The position numbers and the translations under genes were made by a program. From assembly GCA_016719945.1 (NCBI GenBank), contig JADJYE010000040.1:1-64000 (forward strand): a stretch of 64,000 bases of DNA, written 5' to 3'. Under the pieces are notes generated by a model. The model was not told the DNA's origin, ran no database searches, and saw only the letters and a list, made by a program, of their open reading frames with translations. This document shows, one piece after another, positions 9,260 to 18,369 of the stretch; position 1 is the stretch's first letter; the number at the start of each line of letters is the position of its first letter. Origin of the DNA: Polyangiaceae bacterium. GTDB taxonomy: Bacteria > Myxococcota_A > Polyangia > Polyangiales > Polyangiaceae.

Positions 9260-9516
9260 CGCGCACCGCGCTTTCGCGTTGCGAGGTCGACCACGCCGGC
9301 CCGGTCACGTCGACGGGCCTCTAGCTCTGCGAGGGCTCTGCGCGCTGCGTCCAGATCGCCCGCGTCGACGGCGAGCCGGACGAGATCTAAGAGGGGCTGA
9401 TCGGGATCCGAGAGGGATCCGCTTCCCGTGGGGGGCGCGGCGGATTCCTGAGTTATTCCGGCGGCGGAGGAGGAGAGATTCGAACTCCCGGTAGCTTGCG
9501 CTACGGCGGTTTTCAA
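9256..9516 (-). CDS. Hypothetical protein whose 5' end lies in a tRNA-Ser remnant
   Basis: The 86-residue frame starts at ATG 9514-9516, inside the tRNA-Ser 3'-half, so its first 18 or so codons are tRNA-derived. A later start is likely, but none is obvious. The C-terminal half (DLVRLAVDAGDLDAARRALA) is a helical repeat-like segment. It overlaps the next gene by ATGA. Confidence 0.35.
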   Translation of the reverse strand: MKTAVAQATGSSNLSSSAAGITQESAAPPTGSGSLSDPDQPLLDLVRLAVDAGDLDAARRALAELEARRRDRAGVVDLATRKRGAR

Positions 9517-9517
9517 A
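9463..9517 (-). other. 3'-half of tRNA-Ser(UGA): attachment-site scar
   Basis: Reading the minus strand, the sequence from the anticodon TTGAAAACC through a variable arm (GTAGC-GCAA-GCTAC) into a T arm (GGGAG-TTCGAAT-CTCTC) and the acceptor strand CTCCTCC-G is that of a tRNA-Ser 3' half. No 5' half precedes it at 9518-9600, so it is not a working tRNA. Such half-genes mark the distal end of elements integrated into tRNA 3' ends. With this orientation the element should lie to the right, where a tyrosine integrase is found. Confidence 0.8.
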
Positions 9518-9627
9518 AAGGGCGGAGTTCGGAAGCGCCGTGGAACTCCAACATCTGGAGATGACCAAGGATTCTGCCGCTTCGAAGGTCGAGCCCGGCA
9601 ACACGATCGCGGCTCGTTTCCCCGTGG

Positions 9628-10485
9628 TTACCCCGACCGTTCACCCTTGCAGCCCGTGACGAAGTCGAGGACGAGGTTGCGCACGTCAGCCTCCAGCTCG
9701 TCATCCGGGCTCCCGTTCAGGAACTCGGCCACCCTTCGCGGGCCGAGGCTGTCCACCTGCGAGAAGTCCGACTCCAGTACGGCGATCGCCTCCTTGGCGT
9801 AAGGATCGTCGAGGAGCGCAGCCGAGCGGGCGACGACGTCCTCGGTGCCTTGCCCGAAGTGCCGCAGAACGTAGAAGAGATCGTAGGCATCCTTGTTCTC
9901 GCCGCGGCTCTTGAACGCGAGTGCCTTCAGTACGACGTACGCCGCCGGACCAGCGACCCAGATCTCGCGGGTGGCAACCTCACCCAGGATGGTTCGGCCG
10001 TCGAGCAGCACCCTCTCTCGATCGCGGAAGGCGAGGTGAAGGCCCGGAGCGATGATGGCCGCGAAGTCTTTCTCGATGTTCCGGAGCTTCCCGGGACGGT
10101 CCTCTGGGAGGCTCGGGGGAATCAGAAAGTCGACCGTGACCTTCGGCGGACCGTCGATCCTCCAGCGCTGTCGAGTGGGCTTGCCTTCGTCGGTCGTGTC
10201 CTCGGAGAAGCCGGCCTGGCGAAGGCGCTCGGTGAGGGCCTGGTAGCGCTGGTCGTCCAGGATCGCCAAGGCCAAGCCGATGTCGAGATCGAGCGTCCCC
10301 ACGTGACGTTCGTCTGCTGGTGACACGGTTTGCTGGTCGATCAGCAACGATGGCACCAGGCCCCCCACGATGACGATCTCGTCGAGGAGGTCGCCGAGCT
10401 TCGTTGCCAGGTAGAGGCAAGTTGCACGGACGTACTCGACCTGGGAGGTACGATACCCAGCCGCCCGGTTCGGCTTGGGCGCCAT
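9628..10485 (-). CDS. AbiEii-like nucleotidyltransferase (type IV toxin candidate)
   Basis: Starting at ATG 10483-10485 it makes 285 residues. The nucleotidyltransferase signature is clear: IVIVGGLVPSLL (GG at 41-42) followed by LDLDIGL (D66, D68). A further carboxylate may come from VTVDFLIPPS. AbiEii proteins are toxins of phage-abortive AbiE systems. The start codon overlaps the stop of the upstream gene by one base (TGATG), the usual tight coupling of AbiEi/AbiEii pairs. A longer open frame to 10590 exists but overlaps the upstream gene and is unlikely. Confidence 0.75.
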   Translation of the reverse strand: MAPKPNRAAGYRTSQVEYVRATCLYLATKLGDLLDEIVIVGGLVPSLLIDQQTVSPADERHVGTLDLDIGLALAILDDQRYQALTERLRQAGFSEDTTDEGKPTRQRWRIDGPPKVTVDFLIPPSLPEDRPGKLRNIEKDFAAIIAPGLHLAFRDRERVLLDGRTILGEVATREIWVAGPAAYVVLKALAFKSRGENKDAYDLFYVLRHFGQGTEDVVARSAALLDDPYAKEAIAVLESDFSQVDSLGPRRVAEFLNGSPDDELEADVRNLVLDFVTGCKGERSG

Positions 10486-11531
10486 CACGGCCTCCAGGTG
10501 ATCAGTTGCTTGCGCAGCTCCGCCGCAGCCTCGGTCGCCCGTTCCGGGTGCCCCTTCAGGTCGAGAAATGCCTGTAGAGGGTGGACGCAAGGAGTTCCGT
10601 CGCGCTCCTCGGCGCCCGTGAAGACGTCCGGATCGTTCGGGATCACGAGCCAGGTGTTGGCACCTCGCTCCTCGGGGCGAAAGCCTGCCTGGCTCAGCAC
10701 GTCCGGCTCAGGCTCGTCCTCGACGAAGATCGACGCCAGCCGGAAGCTCGCGAACCTCGTCATCAGCCACGCTGCCCCGAGGCCGGTGGCCGCGGCTCGG
10801 ATCTTCTTCTTCCTCAGCGTCTCGATCAGCCGCCGCTGGCCCTCTTCGGGCGACCGAGTCACCACATGACCGCGAAGGATGGTGTGCTTCGAGAAGTCGT
10901 ACACGTCGCGCCAGGCATCGAGCAGAAGGTCGGGGTCCTTGGGACGAACACCGCGTTTCGCATCACGTTCGACGAAGCCGTCAGCTTCGAGCCTTCGCAC
11001 GACCCGACTCGTGAAGCCTTCCTCCAGGCCGGTCGCTGCGGACAGCTCTCGCTGAAGCACGCTTCGCCTTGGGTCGAGAAGGAGGTGGCGAGCGATTCGC
11101 GAGCTGCGGGGCGTGAACACGGAGGAGGGACGGCCAGGACGCTTGTGCGAGTTCGGCCGCCCCTCGATCTGGATGCGCAGGCCGGGAGCGATGATCTTGG
11201 CGTTGCCGGAAAGGTCGAACCAGGCGACGCCCAGTCGCTCGCAGAGTCGCTTTCCTGCGTCGCCCATGAAGGGGACGGCGACGACCGGAACTGCGGTCTT
11301 GCCGACGCGGGCGGCGGCACGGAGGGCTTGCTCCGCCGCAGGGCCGATCGATGCCGAGTCGGCCGCTGCCTTGAACTCCACGACAAGGGCCGTGCGTCCG
11401 GTCCTCACGAGCAGATCAGGCTCGATCCCGGCCCCGAGCTTCGGTCGCTCCTCGAACTGGGCCACGCCCCCCAGCCACTCGTTGAGCAGGGCCGTCCCCC
11501 TGCGCTCGGCGTGTCTCGGGCTCGTCCTCAC
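10485..11531 (-). CDS. AbiEi-like antitoxin with nuclease-like N-terminus and winged helix
   Basis: 348 residues. Residues 36-54 show a PD-(D/E)xK-like pattern (EPDLL then VVEFK; D39, E52, K54), so the N-terminal domain may be nuclease-folded. The middle (SSRIARHLLLDPRRSVLQRE, TGLEEGFTSRVVRRLEADGF) is a winged helix. The C-terminal half (AAATGLGAAWLM onward) resembles the AbiEi C-terminal domain. As the first gene of the pair it should be the autoregulating antitoxin. The nuclease motif is unusual for a pure antitoxin. Confidence 0.65.
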   Translation of the reverse strand: MRTSPRHAERRGTALLNEWLGGVAQFEERPKLGAGIEPDLLVRTGRTALVVEFKAAADSASIGPAAEQALRAAARVGKTAVPVVAVPFMGDAGKRLCERLGVAWFDLSGNAKIIAPGLRIQIEGRPNSHKRPGRPSSVFTPRSSRIARHLLLDPRRSVLQRELSAATGLEEGFTSRVVRRLEADGFVERDAKRGVRPKDPDLLLDAWRDVYDFSKHTILRGHVVTRSPEEGQRRLIETLRKKKIRAAATGLGAAWLMTRFASFRLASIFVEDEPEPDVLSQAGFRPEERGANTWLVIPNDPDVFTGAEERDGTPCVHPLQAFLDLKGHPERATEAAAELRKQLITWRP

Positions 11532-11575
11532 ATGTGGATTCTAGCCAACTTGCGCCATGGAGCAAGTTTGGCTGT

Positions 11576-11851
11576 TTACGCAAGGAGCCCGTACCCCAGC
11601 CCGAGCGCCTCTGCCTCCTCCGTGAGAGCCCGAAGGGCTTCTCGCCTTCGGATCCGGTCCCGTTCTCGGTAGGCGAGCACCTCCTCCAGCGAGATGCGAC
11701 GAGCAGCACCAACGCCGAAGCTCGGGATCTCGGCGGCGTCGAGTAGCCCGATCACGAACGCCGTCGAGACGTTCAGGATCTCCGCGGCCTCGTCCGGCGT
11801 CAGCTCTTTCGAGGCATCAGAAGGACCCACCCCGCTGAGCTTAGCCTTCAT
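11576..11851 (-). CDS. Orphan excisionase/antitoxin-type HTH protein
   Basis: The start at 11849-11851 overlaps the integrase stop by 11 bases; 91 residues. LTPDEAAEILNVSTAFVIGL then a wing (RRISLEEVLAYRERD) is the excisionase-type helix-turn-helix. The C-terminus (ALTEEAEALGLGY) matches the protein at 33972-34427 ([13 protein letters not shown]), which is the antitoxin partner of a PIN toxin. No PIN gene follows here, so this copy is an orphan antitoxin or now acts as an excisionase/regulator for the integrase. Confidence 0.7.
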   Translation of the reverse strand: MKAKLSGVGPSDASKELTPDEAAEILNVSTAFVIGLLDAAEIPSFGVGAARRISLEEVLAYRERDRIRRREALRALTEEAEALGLGYGLLA

Positions 11852-12631
11852 CCGCGAGGACTGCTTCGTCGCTCGTGGCGGGTCGGACACGTTCCGCCAT
11901 GCGAGCCGAGAAGGCGGCGATCGCGACCCGCTGCGACTCCTCGTCCGTGTGGGCGTAGAGCTGGGTCACACGCAGGTGCCGGTGTCCTGCGAGCTTCTGG
12001 ACATCGGGGGCCGGAGCGCCGGCCCGGAAGCACTCGGTCACGAAGAAGTGCCGGAGGTCGTGCATCCTGGCGGGGGGCAGCTTCGCCTTCTTCAGCACCC
12101 TGCGAAAGCCGTGGAGGAGGCTACCCTCTCCCCACGGCTCGCCTCTCCGGGAGATCGAGACGAAGTCCTTGGGGTTGTGAGCCCGCGCGAAGGCCTGCCC
12201 CAGCAGGGGCACCAGCGGGGCGGCGATCGGGATCTTCCGCCCGTCGCCGGACTTCGGGACGTCGGCGACACCGCGGGAGATCGCCTGGCTGACGATGATG
12301 AGGCCACGACCCAGATCGACGTCCATAAAGCGGAGGCCGCGGATCTCGCCCGACCGAAGGCCCGCGAAGGCCGCAAGAGCCAGGGGCAACTTGATGGTGT
12401 CGTAGGCCAAGCCAACCACGTGGCTGACATCCTCGGGTGGGGGCGGGTTGACCTGCCGTGTCACCGGGTCCCGCAAGCTCGGCAGGTCCGGCATCCTGTC
12501 GAGCTGGCCGTGCGTTGTGGCGCACTGCAAAACGGCCCGAAGAGCAATCTCGATGTTGTTGACCGTCGATACGGCGAGGTGCCGCAGGTCGGCTCTGATC
12601 GTCGTGATGTCGGTCGGGCCGAAAGTGTGAA
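11841..12631 (-). pseudogene. Tyrosine recombinase (phage-type integrase), N-terminus removed by an IS
   Basis: The catalytic domain is complete: Arg in AGLRSGEIRGL, HDLRH, a His in GHRHL and the nucleophile in LYAHTD. The core-binding domain begins abruptly at DITTIRADLRHLAVSTVNN, and upstream sequence is the terminal inverted repeat of an ISKra4-type element (from 12632). The normal protein is about 350-400 residues; about 263 remain. The gene probably drove integration at the tRNA-Ser site at 9463-9517 and is likely inactive now. Confidence 0.8.
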
Positions 12632-12671
12632 GGGTGCAGATCCCACTGTGCATCCAATGGTTTCATGATCA

Positions 12672-13943
12672 CTACGCGGCTTTCTTGAGCACGGCGTCAT
12701 GCGTCCGGGTCGGTACAGGTTGAGCCGCGAGACGCACCCGACGGGCACCGAGGAATTGCTCGAAGTCACCCCAGAGGCCATTGATGAGGACGCAGCGGAG
12801 CTGGAGGACGGCCTCGGCGCGATCGCGACTCCACCGCATGCCGGGGCCGTCGAGCCGGACACCGACGAGGTGACGTACCGCCCCTCGATGATTCCGCTGG
12901 AGATGTCGAGGTCCTGTCGGCGCAAGCGCGAGTACTCCAGCCGAGCGGCGTTCTTGCGGAGGTGCGCCGCGACCTCGGCGAGCACTTCTCGCCGGTACTT
13001 GTTGCCGGGGCCGGTGACGGGGGTCGCTTCGAGCGCTGCCTCGATGACCGCGGCGACCTCAGCGTGCTTGCCATGCCGAAGGCTGCGCTTCTGCTCGGCG
13101 ACCCACGCCTCAAGGTGCTGGCGCTCGCGCCGAGTGCCGCGGCAGATCGCCTTGCCGGCTTTCCAGAGCTTCTCGACGACGTGGAACCAATCGAGACAGA
13201 CGTCGGCGTCGGGGAAGAACTCCTGCTGCAGCGACCAGAGAACCTCGGCGCCGTCCGCGATGAACAACACCTTCTTGAACTTCTTGGTCCCGTAGCCTCG
13301 CCGCCGCGCCTCGGCGTGGATCCATTCCGGAAGAGCGCGCGATAGCTCACGAACGTCGCGTACGTCCGCTTGTTCGCCGGGCCCTCCAAGCGACCGTCGG
13401 CTGCTCGTCGCAGCGTGTAGAGCACGCCGACGGCAGCCATCTTGGCGTTCTTCGACTTCTTCCCCGGTCCGCGCCGCTTGCGGGGATGCTCCTGCCGCTT
13501 CTTGCGTCGCGCATGCCGACGGTTCACGTCGCGAGTCCCGTGCGGAACGGCGCGACGCGCGTACTCGCGGCTGGAGATCGCCGGCGCACCCTTGCCGTCG
13601 ACCGTGATCACGAGGACCTCACCGTCTTCGTCGGGCGGGGGCGCTTGCTCCAGGAACGGCCGCGCCTGCGCCGACGGCGTCCACGATCCTCAGCACCGAT
13701 CGCGAGCTGGGCGCCCACGCGAGCAGGCTCTTCATCAACTCCCGGGACGCCGCGAACGCCATCAGGGCGGTGAGCCGCGCCACCAGCGTCACCACGGGCA
13801 ACGTGAAGCCGCCTGCCAGCCCGACCTCACGATCGAAGGGTAGGTCTCGCGACGCCCGCGGTGCGCCGACCAGCCGACCGACCGGACGCGCCACCGCGAC
13901 CTTCCCGAAACGCGTTCCAATCTCGACGCCCTCCGCCCCCACG
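12672..13943 (-). pseudogene. ISKra4-type transposase, C-terminal part, frameshifted
   Basis: The part resumes with GVEIGTRFGKVAVARPVG and continues through REVGLAGGFTLPVVTL, GEVLVITVDGKGAP, LFIADGAEVLWSLQQEFFPD, CLDWFHVVEKLWKA and SSGIIEG, the ISKra4 landmark motifs. Three single-base losses (near 13655, 13327 and 12884) break the frame. The end is at a TAG at 12672-12674. Removing the IS21 copy joins this in frame to the N-terminal part at 16752-16975. Confidence 0.8.
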
Positions 13944-14102
13944 TGCCAGTTCGCAGGCTCATGGGGCCAGCCCTTTGCAGGGACATGGGGCCAGGGAGGC
14001 GAGCGGAACGACTTCACCGAGAGTGCCGCGTCGCTTGTTCGATGTCCATCCCCGTCGCGAACATGCTCGGGTCGACGTTGTTTCGCAGGGGGATGGGGCC
14101 AG
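13944..14102 (-). repeat. Left-end transposase-binding repeats of the IS21 element
   Basis: Three copies of a motif TGGCCCCAT-(3-4 nt)-CCTGC (read on the minus strand) lie at about 13951-13969, 13975-13994 and 14084-14102. They are inverted relative to the five copies at the other end. Multiple internal repeats at both ends are a hallmark of IS21 elements, where IstA binds. Confidence 0.8.
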
Positions 14103-14104
14103 TG

Positions 14105-14929
14105 TCAGCGGGACCGGGCGCGGGCGCGGGGGTGTGCGCGGGTCTTCATGGCGGGTGACGCAGGCGGCGGGCTCGCAGCGTCGAGCGTCGGCGGCCTGGG
14201 TCGATAGGACTCGCCCTCCATGACGAAGTCGTAGGCGGCGTTCGGAAGCGGTCGACGGCGCTCTGGGCGAGCAGGACGTCGTCGAACATGGCGAGCCACT
14301 CGGCGGTGTCGCGATTGCTGGTGACGATCATCGAGGCGCGACCGGTGCGCTCGAGGAAGAGCTGGTAGACGTCTTTGCTCTCCTCCTTGGTCATCGGCTC
14401 GAGCGCGAAGTCGTCGATGATGAGCAGGTCGACGGACGTCAGAGCGATCATCTCAGCGTCGCGGGAGTTGTCGAAGCGGCTCTGTCGCAACCTTCAGAAG
14501 AGTCGCGTCGGCTCGTGCGAAGCGGACGTTGTAGCCGTGGCGACAGGCGACGTGACCGAGGGCGCTCGCGACGAAGGTCTTGCCGACGCCGACGGGCCCG
14601 AGGATGCACGTGGCGGTGCGCTTCGAGGAAGCGCAGGCTCACGAGCTCCGACAGCATGCGTTTGTCGAAGCTGACCTTGGACGTCTTGTCCCACTGCTCG
14701 AGCCGCATCGTGGGGTCGAGGCCGGCCTCGTGCGCGCGGTTGTCCGCGGCGGTATTGTCGCGCCGTGTGATCTCGTCGGTGAGCAACATCAACAGCAGCT
14801 CGTCGAACGCGACGTCCTGCTTGTCAGCGAGGACGAGGCGCTCAGGAGGCTCTCTGCGATGCGGCCGAGACGCAGGCGCTTGAGCGCGGAGACGAGCTCG
14901 GGGTTGAGCACGGGGGTCTTGGTCGCCAT
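14105..14929 (-). pseudogene. istB: IS21 helper ATPase IstB, frameshifted
   Basis: The ATG at 14927-14929 overlaps the istA stop (TGATG). The sequence begins MATKTPVLNPELVSALKRLR. Later segments in other frames include RLVLADKQDVAFDELLLML, a Walker A (GPVGVGKT, near 14585), a Walker-B-like VDLLIIDDFAL (near 14420) and the end NAAYDFVMEGESYRPR. At least four single-base shifts separate these pieces, so no functional ATPase is made. Confidence 0.85.
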
Positions 14930-16520
14930 CAGACGCCCTCCTTCTGGCTGGAGGTCCCACGCGTCTCGAAGTGCTGCGTGGGGCGAGCGAAGCGCGGGAG
15001 CGGAGCTGCACGACCTTGCCCATCGCGGCACAGGGCATGACGGGCTTCGCGGCGGCCTTCAGTTTTCGAGCGATGCGCGGGACGCTAACGAGGTCGAATG
15101 CGAGCGCGCTCTGGCAGATCGCCTCGACGCGGCCGGGCGTGTACTTGTCGCAGAGGCCGAGCAGGGCGTAGGCCTGGCGCATCCTCGTCCACGGCAGCGG
15201 TCCACCGAGGAGCCGCTCCGCGTAGAGACCGACGTGATGGCCCTTGTCCCGCGCCTTGCGAAGGATCGCGTCGACGTCCCGGAGCGCGTAGGCTGCCTTC
15301 TCGGCCGGGTAGTCGTGGACGTCGGTGGAGCGGCCGCCCGGCGGTTTGCGCGGGTGCACCTTGATGAGCTCGGTGCCGAAGTAGATCTTCACGGTGCTCC
15401 GGTCGGCGCGAACGCGGACGTGCCGTCGCAGGTAGCGCGTCGGGACCGAGTAGAGCGCGTGCGCGACCTGGATGTGGTGGTCCGGGTGGACCTTCGCCTT
15501 GTCGATCCAGTCGGGGACGTCGAAGGGCGCGTCCGGCGCTGGCTTCATCGTCGGCTTCTCGACTGCCTCGAAGAGCTCGGCTGGAACCTGCCTCGTGGTG
15601 CCGTGCACGCGCGCGCCGGCGACCTCGCGCGACCAGCGCTCGGCGCTCGCGCGGGCATCGTCGAGCGACGTGAACGTCTCGCCGTCGAACCAGCTCTCGC
15701 GGACGTAGGGTACTTCGATTCTCGACGCGCGGCTTGTCCCTGGGCGAGCGAACGCGGGCCGGATCTACGAACAGGCCACGAGCCTGCACGTAGTCGAGGA
15801 AGGCGTCGACGAGCCTGGCGTCGAGCGCGTCGGGGCGCCTGATCATCGCCTTGGTGTTGTCCGGGATGATGCTCGCCGGCATGGCGCCGAAGAACTGCCA
15901 GGCGCGGTCGAGACCCTCGCACACGGCCTCGGTGGTCTGACGGAACGTCGGCCAGACGAACTGCAGCCGGCTGAACGAGAGCGTCACGACGAGCACCCAG
16001 AGGCGGCGCTTCCTGCCGGTCTCCGGATCGAGCATGAGCCCCATCTCGCCGAAGTCGACCTGCGCTTCCTGTCCGGCGGCGGGTCCTCGACGCGCACGGT
16101 GGGCGCCTTCTTTCGCCACGCGAGCTCGGTCATCGCGAAGCGACGGAGGGTGTCGTAGCTCGCTTGCAGGTCGTGATCACGAACGAGCAGCGTGTGCACC
16201 TTGGTCAGGCGGAGCGGCCGCTTCTCGGCGTCCCCTCGAAGCCACTGCTCGATGCGGTCGCGGTGGCGCGCCACCTCGCTCCACTCATCACTGGCTGTCG
16301 GCGCTGGGCGCGCCTGGACGACCTGCGCGACGGCGTGGACATCGTCCTCGGTGATGTCGCGCCCCTTGGCGAAGCCGAGGCGTGTCGCCGCGGTCGTGTA
16401 GCGAGCGACCGTCTTGCGGTCGACGCCGGCCTCACGCCCGATCCTTCTGTCGCTGTGCCCCGCCGACCAGCGGCGGAGAACTTCCTTCACGTCCATCATG
16501 GAGAGCTCCCTGCAGGCCAT
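14929..16520 (-). pseudogene. istA: IS21 transposase IstA, frameshifted
   Basis: It starts MACRELSMMDVKEVLRRWSA with a resolvase-like HTH (SDRRIGREAGVDRKTVARY). The DDE core begins in a second frame (AQVDFGEMGLMLDPETGRKR, then SIIPDNTKAMIRRPDALDAR) and the C-terminal DNA-binding part is in a third frame (DKAKVHPDHHIQVAHALYSV). Shifts lie near 16070 and 15720. All parts of a normal protein of about 530 residues are present, so inactivation is by small indels only. Confidence 0.85.
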
Positions 16521-16589
16521 CGACTCCTCCCGGCGGCGACCGGCGCCGACGTCGGGAAGAACCTTCGCTCACTTCAGGTCGCTCCGCTG

Positions 16590-16751
16590 GGGTGGCCCCA
16601 TGACCCTGCAAATCTCGGTCAGGGGTGGCCCCATCTGCCTGCAAATCTCTCAGACCCTCCTGCCGGTGGCCCCATCATCCTGCGAATCGGGGTGGCCCCA
16701 TGACCCTGCGAAAAACTTCGCCGGGTGGCCCCATGACCCTGCGAACCGGCA
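16590..16751 (+). repeat. Right-end transposase-binding repeats of the IS21 element
   Basis: Five copies of TGGCCCCAT followed after a few bases by CCTGC are spaced about 22-40 bp apart. They superficially resemble a direct-repeat array but belong to the IS21 end. Confidence 0.8.
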
Positions 16752-16975
16752 CCCACGATCTCGTAGCGGCGGTCCGCGTGCGAGTACCGCTTGCCCGTCA
16801 TCCACGCCGACGCACGCTGGTCGAAGTACGCCCCCATCAGAAGCTGCCCCAGCGCCAGCAGACCGGCCCACGCCGCCCCCTCCGCCTCCTCTGCGCTGGT
16901 CGCGCGCTCGACGGTACGTCGGACCTCACGGACTCGACGGTCGACTTCGTCCCACGATTGCTGGATACTCGCCAT
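16752..16975 (-). pseudogene. ISKra4-type transposase, N-terminal part
   Basis: From ATG 16973-16975 the product reads MASIQQSWDEVDRRVREVRR, then GLLALGQLLMGAYFDQRA and RRYEIVG, where the IS21 element begins. It is the amino-terminal quarter of the transposase whose remainder lies at 12672-13937. The reading frames agree once the IS21 copy and one CCCACG are removed. Confidence 0.85.
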
Positions 16976-17089
16976 TGGGGTCGCTCCCTGGTGATGGTTG
17001 TCGCTTCGCAACCGCGATTATCATCAGGACGAGCGTCCCCGCCTATCCGCTTCACCCCCGAATCAGGCCAATTCTGCGACCAACATGCG

Positions 17090-17444
17090 TGCACACTGGG
17101 ACCTGCACCCAAGAGCGTTGGCGCACCTGGAAGGCGGGGCCGCGGGCAACGCGGTCGTGGTCAAGCGGCTGCTCCGCGACCAGGAGGTCGACGTCTCGCT
17201 CCGCACGCTGCAGCGGGTGTTCTTTCAGCTCGTCAGCCGCCGGTACGAACGCGGCAGCATGCTCATCACCACCAACCAGACCGTGACGCAGTGGGGTCAC
17301 GTCTTCGGCGACGAGATGATCGCCCAGGCCGTGCTCGACCGCGTCCTGCACCATAGCCACGTCGTGATGATCCACGGCGACAGCTTCCGCCTGCGTCAGA
17401 TGAAGCGTGCCGGGCTGCTCGGCGCGAAGAAGGTCAGCCAGTAG
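17090..17444 (+). pseudogene. Internally deleted IS21 remnant (IstA start fused to IstB end)
   Basis: One open frame joins an IstA-like N-terminal piece (VVVKRLLRDQEVDVSLRTLQ) directly to an IstB C-terminus (RYERGSMLITTNQTVTQWGH, then MIHGDSFRLRQMKRAG). The middle of both genes, including the DDE core and Walker motifs, is missing. After the stop, 17455-17500 carries two GGGGGTCA repeats like IS21 terminal sites. Confidence 0.75.
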
Positions 17445-17518
17445 GGTTGCCAACCGGGGGGGTCAGTTTTACTGGCGCGAGGGGGTCAAGAGTTGGTGGC
17501 GTTTGACATCGCGTCTCC

Positions 17519-18369
17519 TCACGCGCCGTCGCGCGGGGGCGCCCGAAGCGCTGATAGCTGGGCGCGCACGTTGTGGAGCTCTGCGCCGAGCGGGCTGTCG
17601 TCGTCGATGTCACCGACCAGCGCGGCGACGCGAGCGCGCTGCTCCGGGCCCACGAGCGCCTCACTGGCGAGCAGAAGGACCGTGACGACGTCGGCTCGGT
17701 CGGGGCCTGCGCTCGCCTCGACCCGCGGATAAATGGGCAGCCCTCGCAGCGCGCTCCGCGCGAGATCGATCGCGTCACGATGCGCGGGGGTGCTCGGCGT
17801 CCGCACCTCGAGGTGCGTCGCGAGCGGGGTGATCGCTCGGATCGCGGCGTCCACGTCGGTCGACGCTTCGAGCTCCGCGACCGCTCGTCCCAGGCGATCG
17901 ACGAGGCCGTGCCAGCTGTCGCCCTCGCATCGGATGCTGAAGCCGAGGCCGACGCCGCGCGTGCGCGGCCGGAGCGTGAGCCATCCGCGCGGCGATCCCG
18001 TGGTCGGATCGATCCCACACATGGCGTCCCACAAGCGCTCGGCGGAGACCCAGTGCGGCGGATACTTGAACCGCGCGACGTCGAGGATCAGCGTCAAGTC
18101 GCGCTCGTGGTGGAAGCCACCGACGGGCGAGAAGTGCCCGGAGCCCGTCTGTCCGAGCGCGCTCCGGTCGTACGACGCGACGATCACCGCCTCGGCCCGC
18201 GCTCCCTCCGCGAGCGCATTGCGCCAGGTCGGGAGGTTCGAGCCGTCCGCGCGGTGGAGGGTGACGTCGGCCCCGTTGCAGCGCGCGAGGCAGGCGAGCT
18301 CGTCCAGATCGAGGCCGCGCGTCCGGACGACGTCGAGCGGCACGCAGCAGTCGAGCAGCTCCTCTCCGA
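17519..18369 (-). pseudogene. Phytochelatin synthase, 3' part
   Basis: This part carries DCCVPLDVVRTRGLDLDEL, CLARCNGADVTLHRADG, the catalytic His region GSGHFSPVGGFH and the catalytic Asp region LILDVARFKYPPHW. Phytochelatin synthases join glutathione units into metal-binding peptides; bacterial homologues often only hydrolyse glutathione. The upstream edge is a 9-bp duplication (18361-18369) beside an IS. The rest of the gene is at 19895-20147. Confidence 0.85.

Larger units (their letters stand above)
13944..16751 (-). mobile_element. IS21-family element inserted in the ISKra4 transposase gene
   Basis: The ends read TGCCAGTTCGCAGG at 13944 and the complement of TGCCGGTTCGCAGG at 16751, i.e. 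TG...CA termini. The flanks carry a 6-bp duplication CCCACG at 13938-13943 and 16752-16757. IS21 elements make 4-8 bp duplications, so the boundaries are well supported. Length is 2,808 bp. Excising the element with one duplication restores the ISKra4 frame as YEIVGAEGVEIG. Confidence 0.9.
12632..17110 (-). mobile_element. ISKra4-type insertion sequence, itself split by an IS21 element
   Basis: Ends are proposed from a 21-bp imperfect inverted repeat: 12632-12652 (begins GGGTGCAGATCCC) and 17090-17110 (ends GGGACCTGCACCC), matching at 19 of 21 positions. The transposase gene is found in two parts on either side of an IS21 insertion (13944-16751). Without it the element would be about 1.67 kb, a normal ISKra4 size. 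No convincing target duplication was seen. It truncated the tyrosine integrase on its left and abuts an IS21 remnant on its right. Confidence 0.7.

Noticed and set aside
9463..9517. Functional tRNA-Ser gene
   Set aside because: Only the anticodon-to-acceptor half is present; no D arm or 5' acceptor strand precedes it.
16590..16751. Direct-repeat array resembling a CRISPR
   Set aside because: Repeats are short and imperfect with tiny irregular gaps, and inverted copies exist at the other end of the IS21 element, so they are transposase-binding sites.
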